From: Casuarius casuarius
Lineage: Eukaryota; Chordata; Aves; Casuariiformes; Casuariidae
Length of the DNA: 64,000 bases
Reading direction: 5' to 3'
Assembly (NCBI GenBank): GCA_003342895.1
Contig: PTFA01000011.1
Span: 7,093,081 to 7,157,080, forward strand
Part shown: positions 11,850-23,900 of the stretch, piece after piece
How positions within the stretch are numbered: the first letter of the stretch is position 1
How the letters are laid out: each line of letters opens with the position of its first letter
Translations under genes and position numbers: made by a program
Notes under the pieces: model-generated
The model's database searches: none
What the model saw: the letters and a program-made list of their open reading frames with translations, nothing else
Told to the model about the DNA's origin: nothing

Positions 11850-12580
11850 AGTAGCTGGCCTGAGAGCGCAGCATCTCCGGCCTTGCCCAGGCCGGCCATG
11901 GCCCATACTGGTTTTAACTTAAGACTTGTCAGTGGTGAGCAAGTCATGGCTGGGGCGAAGGGGCTGAAGCCCCGGCCACCCCTGTGGGGCAAACAGCCGC
12001 CCGGGGGCAGCATTCCCCTGCCACTGGGGGCAGGCGGGGTAGGAAAACTTCCCCCCAAAAGGCCAGGGCAGACCCCAGCCCCGTGAGGAGGCACCTCCTC
12101 AGGGAGGCCAGAGGCAGCACTGCACGCTAGGCCCGGCCTGCGGCAGAGGGGCGGTGCTTGACAGGGCTGGCTCAGCCGCAAAAGGTGCTTTTTTTTTTTT
12201 TTTCTTTTGACATAACTGTTTTAACTGTACCTTTACTGAGGCTCTTCTGTGTGAGATCATTAATTTCAGTAACTGCATCCTCGCTTGGGCACAGCGGGGT
12301 GCATGCCGACTCGGCCGCAGCGAGACAGCGTGCATTGCAGGGCCCGCGTTTTGGGAGCGCCGTGTGCAGTCGGGGGCTGCCGGCAGTTTGAAACGACCAA
12401 GATTTGGAGGCTGGCAGGGGACGAGGCCTGAGCCCCAGAAAATCAGCCTTGTTTAAGGGCTTTGCCATTTGGTGTGCGGCCTCACTAGTTTTGGCCTTTT
12501 CTTCAGCGACCTAGCACGACGCTGAGTAAGCATTTCATCTCGGGCATTGCGTTGGGAGGGAGACTCGGAGACTTGTATTT
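11850..12580. promoter_or_regulatory. CpG-rich block, candidate CpG-island promoter
   Basis: By eye there are about 14 CpGs in 11850-12180 and about 22 in 12280-12580, against almost none in the flanking AT-rich kilobases. The block contains an Sp1-like GGGGCGG near 12149 and several GCG/CGC words, and is split by a 15-nt T run at 12189-12203. An ATG at 11898 sits in near-ideal Kozak context (GGCCATGG) and runs 12 codons plus one nucleotide to a GTGAGC donor at 11935. That would suit a short first coding exon on the + strand, but this is speculative. Vertebrate CpG islands usually mark promoters. No downstream gene is firmly identified, so it could also be an orphan island or a noncoding-RNA promoter. 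Direction is unknown. Confidence 0.45.
12189..12203. repeat. Poly(T) tract inside the CpG-rich block
   Basis: Uninterrupted T run flanked by GC-rich sequence; simple repeat. Confidence 0.8.
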
Positions 12581-13417
12581 TGGAGAGGGGATTTTACTGT
12601 GATTTACTGCTGCTTTTGGCATGCAGACGGTGGGAACATATGGCTCTGAATGTCTTAAAGTTAATTCACTGTGTCACCTAACCTCCGCCGCTCCTGTTGG
12701 GAAAAGCTATCAAGCCTTTATCTGGTAGGATTTAAATGTGAAACACGTAAAAGACATTTCAGAAAACACATAAAATACCTTTCCAGATGAACTTTAAATC
12801 TGGTAAGATCTATTTAATAGTGTGTGTAACTGAGAACAAAAGACCTTCTGATAAAGAACTGGTTTAAGAAACAAAATTAATACTTTTCCTAAAAGAACTG
12901 GATAAACAGTTATTCTTACTAAGACAGTCTATGGCATGAAACCTTTATCACATCAAACAGTAATGAAGTATGGCATATAAATCCTCAGCCATTTTAAATG
13001 GTAACTCTGAAAATGAAGCATTACTGATATCTTTGACAAGCAAAATATATGGAGTAAAAAGAGATGTAGCAAATAGATAAGCTATTTATTTTTACTGACC
13101 CCAGTCAATCTTGTGCTTGTTTTTAAAATATTTTACTGGTCAACATGCCACAGGATATGTCATTCATTAGATCTGTCAGAAGCAGCAGCCTGGGTAAATA
13201 GATGGGGAGGATTTGTTGAACTCTGTGAAAGGTAGAAATGGTGATAATGCTGCTGGAAAACGAAGCAACAGTATCTAAAAATTGCCTTTTGCCTGTGTGC
13301 CAGAGATGTAACAGAGTCTATAACAGGCATGACAAGTATCCTATAAATTAAAATAAAATAAAAAAACACTGGGGTTGTAGAACCTTTTTAGCAGAGTTCA
13401 TATTTAAAGTATGAAGC

Positions 13418-13435
13418 TTTTTTTGGGGGGGGGGG
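13418..13435. repeat. T7-G11 homopolymer pair
   Basis: A run of T followed directly by a run of 11 G. The G run is a possible site of polymerase slippage or assembly error. Confidence 0.8.
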
Positions 13436-13750
13436 AAGGTGACATACACATGTTAACAATGTACACAATTTTTTTTTTTACTTTTTCTGAAAAGTAGTTG
13501 TTACTTGTACAAAAATGTGCTGATACAGAGGTCATGTTAGATGGGAAGTGTCTCGTGTCAGGTTGATCCTGGTGACCGTAAAATAGCTGCATTTGTTTCA
13601 TCTTTATGAAATATTTTATGGAGACTCTAAGTTCTCTGTGCACCTGTTAGAGAATATTGCTTGTCCATGCATTTACAGGTATTATGGTAATGCAGATAAT
13701 TATCACAATAATGACAGAATTCCTGTTTTTTCACTAATTAATGAAATAAT

Positions 13751-13776
13751 GATTTTATTTTATTTTATTTTATTTT
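13751..13776. repeat. (ATTTT)n microsatellite
   Basis: About five perfect TTTTA units. Simple sequence repeat. Confidence 0.85.
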
Positions 13777-15243
13777 GTACAGAGGACTGTACAGTCTCTT
13801 TGGAAATATTCCTTTACAGAAGAGCAGACTGATCTCAGGACAAATCCTAGTTATTTTATTCACAGATACATGATCCTAGTACCTGATATGTTTCTTAATT
13901 AAGCAAAGAATTTAAGCATGTGCTTAAGTGATACTTATTTGCATTTCTAAGCTATTTTCATGTTATTATGAAGCCCAACACATGTTTAAATGCTTTGAGA
14001 AATAGTGATGTTAGTGATGCCTCAGCACCCTGGTGAAATACTTCAAGCAGTATCTTATTCTAGATACTGTCAAGAAAACAAAAATTCTCTGTGGTGCTCA
14101 TACCAAGAGTGCTGAGGGGAAATGGTATAGGATTTTGTCTTGATCACAGCTGGTGACCACAGTTATGCCTTGTAGTACAGGTATGAGAAGACCAGGTTTG
14201 CCATATTTTACTCAGGAAATCAGACTTTGTGTATTAGGTTAGACTAATATGACTTGGTCAAAGATTTCTACATTAGTCAGTGCAAATTCTACAGCTTCAA
14301 CTAAGCAGATGTACAAAATTTTTTTTGAAATTTTTCTTAGTTAGTGGTTTCAGATTTAGCCAGGTAATTAGTCATGATTTTGATGAGCACTCATTTTATT
14401 ATTTCACAACTCTTTTTTTCTGTTGGAGAACAATTTTATGACTTTGTACTATATATAAATTTAGTAATGGAAATGCCTAGATCTATTTACGGGGCACAGA
14501 AGGAAAAAAAGGAAGACAATTGTGTAAAATGAGAAATGTTTGCTTGTTGCAGAGCTGTGTAGGTTTCAGGCCTCAGGAAAAAAAATAACTTAATAAATCT
14601 TGAATTTCCATGTGTTTCTTGCACACATAGATAGTTGTAAAATCTGTTATGATATTAAACAGTGATAATAAAAATGTGGGGCAAGGGAAACATGTCAATT
14701 AAGGTAAGTTAAGTGGTACCTGAGTTTGGAATCACAATATATTCATGGAGAAATGAAAAGACATTCTAATCTGCATTTAAAATCGCAGCGTTATAAAAAC
14801 CTTCTGAAGTAAACATTGAGAAGGTAGTTATATTTAAGGTATTTTAAAGCCTTCCAGTGTTTTCCTAACCTGTCTGCTTTCAAAGTTCGAACATTATTAG
14901 TTTTTTCAAACTACCATGTTTTAAATGTAACTGAGGAATATGCTAATCAAATTCTTTTTTGTGAACATGGATGCCAGTTCTGGTGAGAAAAGTTCAGCTG
15001 CATCACTTAAGTACATTTAAATAGAATCTGTCAGATACTACATTTATTTCCACTTTTTTGTATTTGTGGAAAAAACCATCAACGCATGCCTGGATAACAG
15101 AAACATGTTCATTCAGTTAACTGTTTTTTATAGTAAAAAATGAGCAGTAGTGAAGAAAACTGGCACTAGAGCTGGGCTGAAATTTTAAATCTCCAAATTG
15201 GTGTCCTCCATATCATGATTTATGTTTCCTTTTTTTGATGTAG

Positions 15244-15426
15244 GTACAAAAAAGTGGAAACTCACTTCTATATTCAGTAGCACCTAAAAAACAGGGGACT
15301 ATATTCTCTGTTGCAATCTTAAAGAAGCACTGGGGCAGAAGGTGCCTGGCTAGGTACCCTTTGCTGGGAAAGACAGAAGAGAGACAATTTCTCCGGCTCC
15401 ATACTAAAGGCTCCCTCTTTGCTGCG
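15244..15426 (+). CDS. Candidate coding exon, 183 nt, unknown gene
   Basis: Preceded by an acceptor-like tract (TTTCCTTTTTTTGATGTAG) and followed by a good donor (GCG then GTGAGTC). The whole 183 nt, 61 codons, is open in phase 0; the other two frames are closed by TAG and TAA. The peptide has a basic middle (KKHWGRRCLARY) and no recognised domain, membrane segment or catalytic motif. It has no in-frame ATG, so it could only be an internal exon. It lies about 2.7 kb right of the CpG-rich block, the nearest candidate promoter on this strand. Exon size, phase and borders suit a gene, but a chance open segment of this length is possible. Confidence 0.3.
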
Positions 15427-17451
15427 GTGAGTCTAAGGCAAGATCCAGTTCATGTCTTGTTCCTTTCATTGTCTCTTGTTTAAGCTTAAAGATAGGCCTT
15501 GATTTTGTATATTTGGTAGGGTCATTCTTCAGATGAGGTGAGTGCTTTTTTACTTGTATTTGTTTACATATTGGTATTTATTTACCATTGTTAATATTTA
15601 TAGTGAATGTATATCAGGACCTGGAAAGACACTAATTTAAATAACCCTCATTAGGAAGCTGGAGTAGAAAATTCCTACAGTTGTTCAAATAGGAAACATG
15701 CAAGCTGTCCACTTCTGTTCAATATTAAGGATCATGCTGACAAGCATGACATTTTAAAATTCCTGTAGTTCGCCATTGCTGAGGTGAATTGGATGGTATC
15801 AGCCTAGTTCTTATTTGGATGTGGACTAGTCTATACCATAAATCGGTATTCTTGCCTAACAGAATCCTTATGCATCAGTTGAGAAGCTCTTTCAGTTGGC
15901 AACACTATTGTATGTTAAAAAGCTGAGTGGAAAAGTTTATATAGAATTCTAGTTTGCTTTTAAAGAACATCTCCTTCGTAAGTACTTGAAATATATCATA
16001 TTTTTAGAAAAAAGAAGAAAATTCCATTTCCTATTTCTTTCCTTTTTTTTTTTTTTTTAAACTTTCCTTGTTATGAGTGCTGCTATCTCACTGTTCTATA
16101 ACATTGGCTGTTCTACTTGACTGGTTCTTTTATTGTGCTTGTATTAAATGTGCGTTTATTTTTCCTTTTTTTTTTTTTATCTTGGAAGAAAATAGTATTG
16201 CCCTCAATCAGCTAATCAGTACTCCTACACTCAAAGCAACTCTGTATAGACCTTTTTTCCCTGCAAGGTTCAGTATTAATGTCAAAAGTAGTTACTGGAG
16301 GAGAGGATGTTTCTTTATGAGTCTTTTTTTTAAAATGTGCATTATCAGTAAAAAACAACCTAGAAGACAGTTCTTACAAGACATCCTTTATACTGTAATA
16401 TTTCTGACCTATCCTGTAGTTTCTTTATGATTTACCCACTTGAAATTCTCCTTTTTGTTTTGTTTAAACAAACTCATACTTTCATTCAGCAATGGTATAT
16501 GAAAAGGGAATCATAAACTTCAGGCCGTTTTTTACTGGGCACCAAAGGGAGGAGTAGAAGAAAACCATTACACTCTTTTGGAACGTTTCATGAAACAGCA
16601 TTGAAAAGTTTAACTCTGTTCTGTATTCTTTACCGTAATAAGACACCTTATGTGTTCACTTATATCCATGTAAAGTGTGTGAGAAATGTCACTGCTACTG
16701 GATTTGTAGCTGAATGAAGAATTACACTTTACAAATATTTTGCACCTCATTATGCTGAGGCATAAATTACTATAATAAAATGGAAGGATGTGGAGAATTA
16801 GGCTGGACAGATATAGTTTTGCTGATCTAATTCTTCCTACATGCCTTTGGAGTTGATCAGGAATTTTTTGTAAGGGCAGTTCTGTAAGATTAAGTCACCA
16901 GTATGATCTTGTAAATGAATATATGTCAGATGTACTGACAGCTTTTTTTTCTAGTCAGTTAAGAAACAAAAGCCTTTCCTCTGAAAAGGCACAGTGCTGA
17001 AGCACAGTTACTGAATTTTTTTGAAGCATTATTAATTCTATGGTCTAGTTATAGCATAGATCACTAACTCTTTTCTGATAAGTGAGTGGTGAAGTTACTC
17101 TAACTCTTTTTTCTCTGCATATTTAGTAGTGGCTGTCATCATAAGTTGTGAGCTCCAAACCCTGCCAATCTCAAATCAGAAGATTTGAGTATAGTATATT
17201 GAAATCATACCAGTGGCAGTCCACCAGACAAATTCTGTGACTTCAGCAATTTGCCTTGCTTAAGGGTATTCCCTGTAAGACAGGAGTAACAACCTAGCAA
17301 GTGTCTGTACAAAATTCACTGAGTATGAACAGTAAACTCTTATTTATTCAGACTTCAGAAAGTAACACAAGGGGAGGGGAAAGCAGCCTTCAGTAGTATG
17401 TCTGGAAAATTGTGGGGGTTTTTTGTTCTTTTCACTTTACTTTGCTTATAT

Positions 17452-17452
<1 letters not shown>

Positions 17453-17484
<32 letters not shown>
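17453..17484. repeat. (CA)n microsatellite
   Basis: About 15 CA units followed, after about 25 bp, by a TATATA/TATGTATA-rich stretch to about 17560. The compound CA/TA pattern is typical of a polymorphic vertebrate microsatellite. Confidence 0.9.
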
Positions 17485-17486
<2 letters not shown>

Positions 17487-18646
17487 TGTGAAGATAAGCT
17501 TATATATATAAGGTTGAATATATGTATATATAAATGAATATATCTATCTATATACATATTTTTTTCTACCTGCACTTTGAAAATATATCTGAACAACACT
17601 GAGTACTGATTATCATTTACATAATTTGTAAAATAAGCCCACAAAACTGAAAGGGACTCTTGACCCTTAAATTGTATTTAAATCAGTGAGATTTATCCAG
17701 CTAAACTCCCCTGTAAGCCTTTCAAAATAGAGCAGATCTGAATGGAAATGAGGAAAAACATAATTCTAGTCAGTTTTAAGAACAAAGATTTGTCTTTTTT
17801 GATGAAAGACTTTCTCTGAACTGATAACATATGATGTTTTCAATGTTACAGTCTACCACTATAAATATGACACAAAGCTTTACTGAAAACCAAACAAGAC
17901 TTTGATCCTGTGAAGACTTACTTGCCCCTTTACATTTTAAATCTTAAATTGTCCTATTAAATGCTTTGGGACTACCCACATTATGTAAAGTGATACTAGC
18001 ATGCAAGAATCTGCAAGACATAGACTTCAGTGAATTAGTATGCACTAAAAGTTACCCACATGCTAGAATGCAGTTTCATAGGATATTACTTCAGACTTCT
18101 CTATGTGATGAGGTGCAATAGGTGGAGGAAGGACATAAGATTTGCAATCAGACTTGCAACAGAAAGTGAGTACATATTGCAAGAACAACTGGAAACAGAG
18201 TTTATTTCCTTAAAAAATACCTAAGCTTTCAAAAAAAGGAAAAAGGGAAAAAGATATTTACTTAAAACAGCAAACTGACCAGTATTTAGATCTATTGCAT
18301 GTATGCATAGTCGCATGCTATGGGAACAGAAAAGACAGACTGGATTGATATCTGGGATAACTTTCTTGCTCCCCATCCCTGGCTGAAGTCTCAGACTGTG
18401 TTCTCTCCTTAGTCTGGCAAATTATGGCTTAATGACTTCCCTCTGATTCTGTTTCCCATCTGCAAAATGGAAAGGATGCTAACTTATTTTTAAAGCAAAT
18501 GAAGCATTACTCGTATTAAGAAAGAAATGAGAACTAGATAATATTAGTTTGTGATGTATTCATTTTTTTGTAGCTTGCCTTTTTTGTTATAGTATCCTAT
18601 CAGATACTCAAGAATTTTGAAGTTTCTATTGGATGTGTGAGAGAAG

Positions 18647-18660
18647 NAGAGAGAGAGAGA
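18647..18660. repeat. Short (GA)n repeat with one ambiguous base
   Basis: An N at 18647 is followed by AGAGAGAGAGAGA. Simple repeat; the N may reflect length ambiguity. Confidence 0.7.
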
Positions 18661-19295
18661 TGTTATTCTGAGCTGCAGGAAACGCCTGGATGATTTCAGA
18701 ACAAATATTTAATTTTCTTGAAACTACATATTTTAGTGCTTACTCGCTATTAATTTTGGACTGACCCTAAGAAATGCATTTCTTTGAACTTCTTTGAATG
18801 CACTGGTGTGTTCCCATGGTCTGTGGTGAAATCATAACCTAGAAAACAGTCATATTTTCCTGGTTCTGGATTATCTGTAATAATTCCCAGCTGATTTGAG
18901 GGTGAGAGACTATATNTAATGGTTTGGAAAAAAAATTAACTATTAATTAGTTGGATAATTTTTCCCCTAAATTTAGTTTGCCTTCACTTCTAGTTCTCAT
19001 ATTTATGCTTAAGTTCACCTGTAGAGACTTACTTTTGCAAGCTGAAATAAATAGAAGCTTTGTAATTGACTTCAGGATTTGTCCCAATTAAGTTTGTGGA
19101 TTTTTTTTAAGAAATTATAAATAACTTTCTGTTCATCCCTCTGCTAAAGAAGCCCTAAAAGAATAGTTCCTACCTTTCCTGCTACCATTGTGATATTTAT
19201 CTTTTATGGTATCAAAAATAAACATTTTATTTTAGTGCCTACTGTCCCATCTTAAAGAATTTACAATTTTATTTTTTTGACTTTTGACTCTGCAG

Positions 19296-19504
19296 CACAT
19301 GTACACAGTGGCAATTACCACACTATTTTTGAAGAAATACAGTCAGTGCCATTGTCCAAAACAACTCTAATCTCTTGCAGAGTACAGCAACGCAATAAAG
19401 ATGTTTTACTATTTGCATTTATTGTTAGTGTCTTAAAAAGGCCATTAAGAATAATAGTCCAAATGTTTTTACGCTTTGTGGGATCTATATGTGTCTGTAT
19501 TAAA
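19296..19504 (+). CDS. Candidate coding exon, 209 nt, unknown gene
   Basis: A strong acceptor (TTTTTTTGACTTTTGACTCTGCAG) precedes a segment open for two leading nucleotides plus 69 codons up to a donor-like GTGAGT at 19505. The first part of the peptide is polar (it contains SGNYHTIFEEIQSVPL). The second part is hydrophobic and aliphatic and could form a membrane-like helix (near LLFAFIVSVLKR). Phase at the start is 2, so it does not splice in frame from the phase-0 end of 15244-15426, but it would fit the one-nucleotide end of the hypothetical first exon at 11898-11934. An internal acceptor-like AG lies at 19379-19380. Function unknown; it may be a pseudoexon. Confidence 0.25.
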
Positions 19505-20956
19505 GTGAGTCATACCATCACAATTCTGATTTTGTAAACCAAAAAGCATGGCTTGTTTTCTCCACTTTGTTAGCTTCTCCATGCTCTGAGGTGTTGTAAA
19601 TGTTTATATGTGAAAACTTCCACAAGGCAGAACTCTNGGCTTTATCAAGGACTAAACTTCATTTACAATATTGTAGTTTTTTGCTCTGAACTCTAGAAGA
19701 GTATGTTCTGAGTGTTGCATTGTGCAAACACGTTCTTGGTAATTACCTATCACATTGAGGTTGGTAGGTCAAATATCAAAACACTTTTGAAGATATTCAT
19801 CGGACCACAATTATAGTGTTGTATCTGAAACTACTTAGGCATTTAATACAGCCTGTGTTTTACTTCATATTTTAAGTTAAAGATAATAATGTATTGTTTT
19901 CATAGGATGTCAGCTCTGATTTGATATGTAGGTGCATCCTCTCCTGGGGAGGTAGAATGGTTGATATCTCCTTTAAAGTTTCTGATACTACCAGGATAAC
20001 TTAAGCGCTGTCAGTGGCTGGTTTAGCAGCTGTCCAGCTTGTCACCATTTATTTGTTGATTTTCACAGATTACTAATGCTTTCCATATCTATAGTCCGGT
20101 AGCCCAATAGATGCAGTACTGACACTGCTGGTACAGGCCACAGGCTTGGTACTAACTCTGCAAGGCCTCAGGACCNAATCTTCTCAGGCCTTGTCTGGCC
20201 TTGTCTTTGTCTGCCCAAAGTAATCTGTATTTTTGTATAGATAGTAGTAGTAACAAGTGGTTATTCTGTGCAGAACAAGATATTTATGATCTTAGCATAA
20301 TGAGGTAGTATAGACGAGTATGGGCATGATATGATAACAGAGGCTGGAAAGTGGGGATGCCACAGTGTGGAGGAGGGAGTATGGGTGTGACACAGTATGA
20401 AGGTGATACTGGAGACACATGGTGACACGAGAGACCCCAGGACTATAAACAACTCATGAGTGATCAGTTAGTGATAGTTAAAGAAAAGTAGGCATGGGAG
20501 CTGGGCAAAACAGTTTTTAGGGGCTACAAAGAACAGTATCCAGTATATGCAAGACATTCCATATATGATAAATTTAGTTGTCATGTGGAGCTACAGACCC
20601 ATGAAGAAAGAGCAAAGTGTAAAGAATGATAGAAAACATATCAAATAGTCCCAAATGGATCCAAGAAAGAGGAAGAAGAAACTGTCCTTCTGCCACCAAA
20701 GAGGACAAAGAAACCCCCCTCATCACTGTCATAATTCTCCCTGTGAAGGACTTGGGATGCTGATGGCTTGCTGTCAAACCCCTCCTGTCCCCAGACTTAA
20801 GCCAATGACATTAAAACCCAGAAGCAGAATGGGAGGGTGAGCCGTAACACCAGGGAATTGGCTGGATACTGTAACAGTATTAACTGTATTACTGTTGAGA
20901 TTTTTTCCATAATACTAATCTTTTCTTTTTTTTTTTTCTTTTTCTGCAATAATCAG
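19505..20956. other. Unassigned AT-rich sequence
   Basis: No gene recognised. It ends in a long T/C tract that forms the acceptor of the 33-nt segment that follows. Confidence 0.5.
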
Positions 20957-20989
20957 ATCTGGACAAATTATAATTCTTTGATTAGACAG
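20957..20989 (+). other. Candidate 33-nt microexon
   Basis: A very long pyrimidine tract, with more than 25 T/C-rich bases from about 20920, leads to AATCAG. This is followed by 33 nt and a consensus donor (CAG then GTAAGA). The insert is open in phase 0 for 11 codons (IWTNYNSLIRQ) and is a multiple of three. Both splice signals are strong, which is the main support. Length and symmetry are typical of regulated vertebrate microexons. It is short enough that an open frame carries no weight on its own. It could equally be a noncoding exon or chance. Confidence 0.3.
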
Positions 20990-23900
20990 GTAAGATTTCA
21001 ATTATACTAGCAACAAATTCTTGACTTTTCTCATTAGGACTGAGGGGTTTTTTGTGTGTGCATAGTTGCTGAGTGTAGCAACACCTCCCTGTATTCTTGT
21101 TACAGCTTATCATTATGTAAGATGATCTTCAATACATGTCATAATAATAAAAAGTAGCTCAAATTATTATTTACTTGTAATGACATGGTCAAGAAGGAAG
21201 TGACGTAATCTTTGTCTTTTCAATAGCATCTGAAGCACTGACTGCCAAACAAAAGTTAAAGCACATGAATTCTAGGTGTTATTGGTTGTTGGCAAGTGTT
21301 TGTCTATGCGAACAAAGTAGTGAACTGTATGTGCACTCCTTTCCTGTATTCAAAGACTTTTCTGGGCATCTGTTGTACTAGAGCTGCACCCTGATGGATG
21401 TAAGGACACAGAAACAGTAGCATTAAGTGAATTAGCAGGATATAGCAGAGTATAGTTGTATGACATAGGGCTAACCCAGTTTAACATATCCTTTTCATTA
21501 ATTTACTGCAATGTGCAGAGATATCTCTGGTGGGCAATGGTAAATGGAACTCTTTTACTGTAGGGGTAAAGATACCTCACAAACTATGAAGCTCAGTTTA
21601 GGAGGGATTACAGCAAGGGAAGTAAAGTAATGCACTGACTGAAAGCATTACTGTTTATGTACACAAACTTTGGTCACTTTTGTGGCAAAAAAATAAAGCT
21701 TTGGTGAGGACCCTAAGTAAAGTTCTTCAGTGAAATCCGATGAATTCTCAGGGCTTATTCTGCTGAGAACTACAGTAATAGGGGCAAACCATTATGATTC
21801 CAGAAAATCAAATCTGATGCTTTCTGATATATCTATGTTGAAATTAGCCCTCAGTCATTTTTCATTTTTAAATTATGCAGTGAGCAGTGTACCTCATATA
21901 ATAGATACTGATATTATTAACCTATGTGATATTTCAACATGACCAAAATTGTCATAGGTATATATGGCAACATATATGTATACATCTATGGAAAAAATGT
22001 ATTTATTCATTTTGTTTCTGTGGTATAAATCTATTGAATGATATAATAATTATGAGAGTAATTAAAACCACTTCTTGTTTTTTGCTTACTGGTAAGTCAA
22101 GCTAGTTTCATCACAAACTGCAACGTATTTCCACAATATAATTTATATATTATACATATAATTTCATCATGTTTTATTTTTTCTCCTGAATTATCATTGA
22201 ATCAGATTATTCTGCTATTTAATTTAGCACCTGCCATGCTGTTAAACTATAATATGAAATTGGCACTCTACCAAGTTCAGCAGGCTTGTGTTGAAGGAAA
22301 GCTAGTTATTAGGGTTAAATCAGGGATGAAAAAAGACTCTGCTAAGATATGGCTTATGTGGCTATTCAGACAATTTAGGATAGTGTGAATCTGATTTGTA
22401 TAGGTATGCCAATAGGAAAACACATTCAGACTGTGGAATTTTGTAGTGAAGGCTATTACAGAGGTAAAATCATTATTCAGAGAATGGCTTTTAATTCTAT
22501 TTTGACTTTCTTTCCACAACTTGAAAACTTGTACCAACAAAACCATTTTTGCCTTAAGAACTGTTGCAAAAGAAACGTGTTGGAGTCTCAGACTTCTCTT
22601 CTTGGGCCAATTATGTCTCTTTGGTCATGTAACTTCAGAGTTACTAGGAAGCTCCTATTACTCTGGAGAGCAAGAAAGGTACCCAGTGTCTGTAATGGCC
22701 TAATGGAGACTGTAATTTTACTCCTGACTGTTTAAGGAGTCTTGTTCACTAACAGGCCACATGCGTAGCTGTTGCACACAAGCTGTTGGCTCTCCGCTGT
22801 GCAGTTGGCAGACTCCTGGGAGGTACTGCAGAATCCACAGCACTGTATCCTAGACAATTATTATATAGCATGCTGCTACAGACTCTTCTGATATACCACC
22901 AGGTAATTTGTGTTAATGAATGTCAGGATTGTCGATGCTCTGCTGCTGAGCATTTTACAGGCCACATGTTGAGAATTCCAACAATTGGCATGCATTTGTC
23001 TTGCCTGTCAACTAACAGTGTTATTTTCTAACCTATACCTGATCCATAATTTTTCCTCCTGCATAAGCGCAAACCACAAGCTGCATTTAATCAGGAATAT
23101 TGCTTACAGGGAGAACATCAAATTCCAGCCGGTATACCATTCCATAGTATATCTGACTTTATCGAGTTAGGATTCTTTGTTAATTATTCCTGGGGTAAAG
23201 TAAGAGTCCTTTGCCCATCTGAGAGTATTGCAGATTTTTGCTAAAATTTGAGAGCTGTTTTGTAATGACAAAGGCAGAAATAAGTAGTCAATAATAGAAA
23301 TAATTAGCATTGTTCAGGCCACTTGTCTACAGGATAATTGCAGATTGGTAATTGTCTTTTTCTGACAGTTCTCTGGTATACCATTGTCATCCTGGTCTGC
23401 ATAAAGAAGCCCTTCAATACAGAAGAATTTGTGAACTATTGAGTTTATAAAGGTGTTTTCCCTTACAGATTTTGGTCAAAATCTAATTCATTCTTCTGTG
23501 CCAATAGCTTTCACCCTGTGATCTTCAAGGATTCGTGGACTAGCTCTTATGGGTACATGAAAAGCAATTTTAGAAAGTAAGCCTGTGTGCATGAGGCTTG
23601 GATTTGCAATACGGCGTCTGTACCTTCACTGACTATTTTAATTTACAGACTTTTTTTAAAAAAGGAAAAGGTTAAAGAACTAGCTTACTGCAGAGGTGTG
23701 AAGATATGACAAGTATGTAGATTAAAAAAAAAAATCTCTAAATTATGAAAAGGTTACCAGTTAGCAACTTGTCGAGATACATAATCTCAGAGTACCAGAA
23801 CTACAATACAGTTGCCCAATAGTAAAAGCAGGAAATTGTTAATTATTTTCATTTATATTCTAATAAATTCTATAAGGCTGACTAAGAAATGATTTCTAAT

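Larger units (their letters stand above)
12581..15243. other. Unassigned AT-rich sequence
   Basis: No gene recognised. It includes a T7G11 homopolymer pair (13418-13435), an (ATTTT)n tract, and a 73-nt segment at 14631-14703 with good splice-like borders but a stop at its 3' end in the longest frame. Confidence 0.5.
15427..19295. other. Unassigned AT-rich sequence
   Basis: No gene recognised. It contains T runs near 16043-16060 and 16168-16179, a CA repeat followed by TA-rich sequence, and a short GA repeat. Confidence 0.5.

Noticed and set aside
10558..12181. Long open frames on both strands in the GC-rich blocks (up to 168 codons)
   Set aside because: High GC content removes stop codons. 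Translations are Pro/Gly/Ala-rich with no domain, and opposite strands are equally open.
14631..14703. 73-nt segment with acceptor-like and strong GTAAGT donor borders
   Set aside because: The longest frame ends in TAA just before the donor and the other frames close early, so it is not coding. It remains possible only as a noncoding exon.
14880..14895. GTTCGAAC resembling a tRNA B-box
   Set aside because: No A-box at suitable distance and no cloverleaf; no tRNA found in the window.
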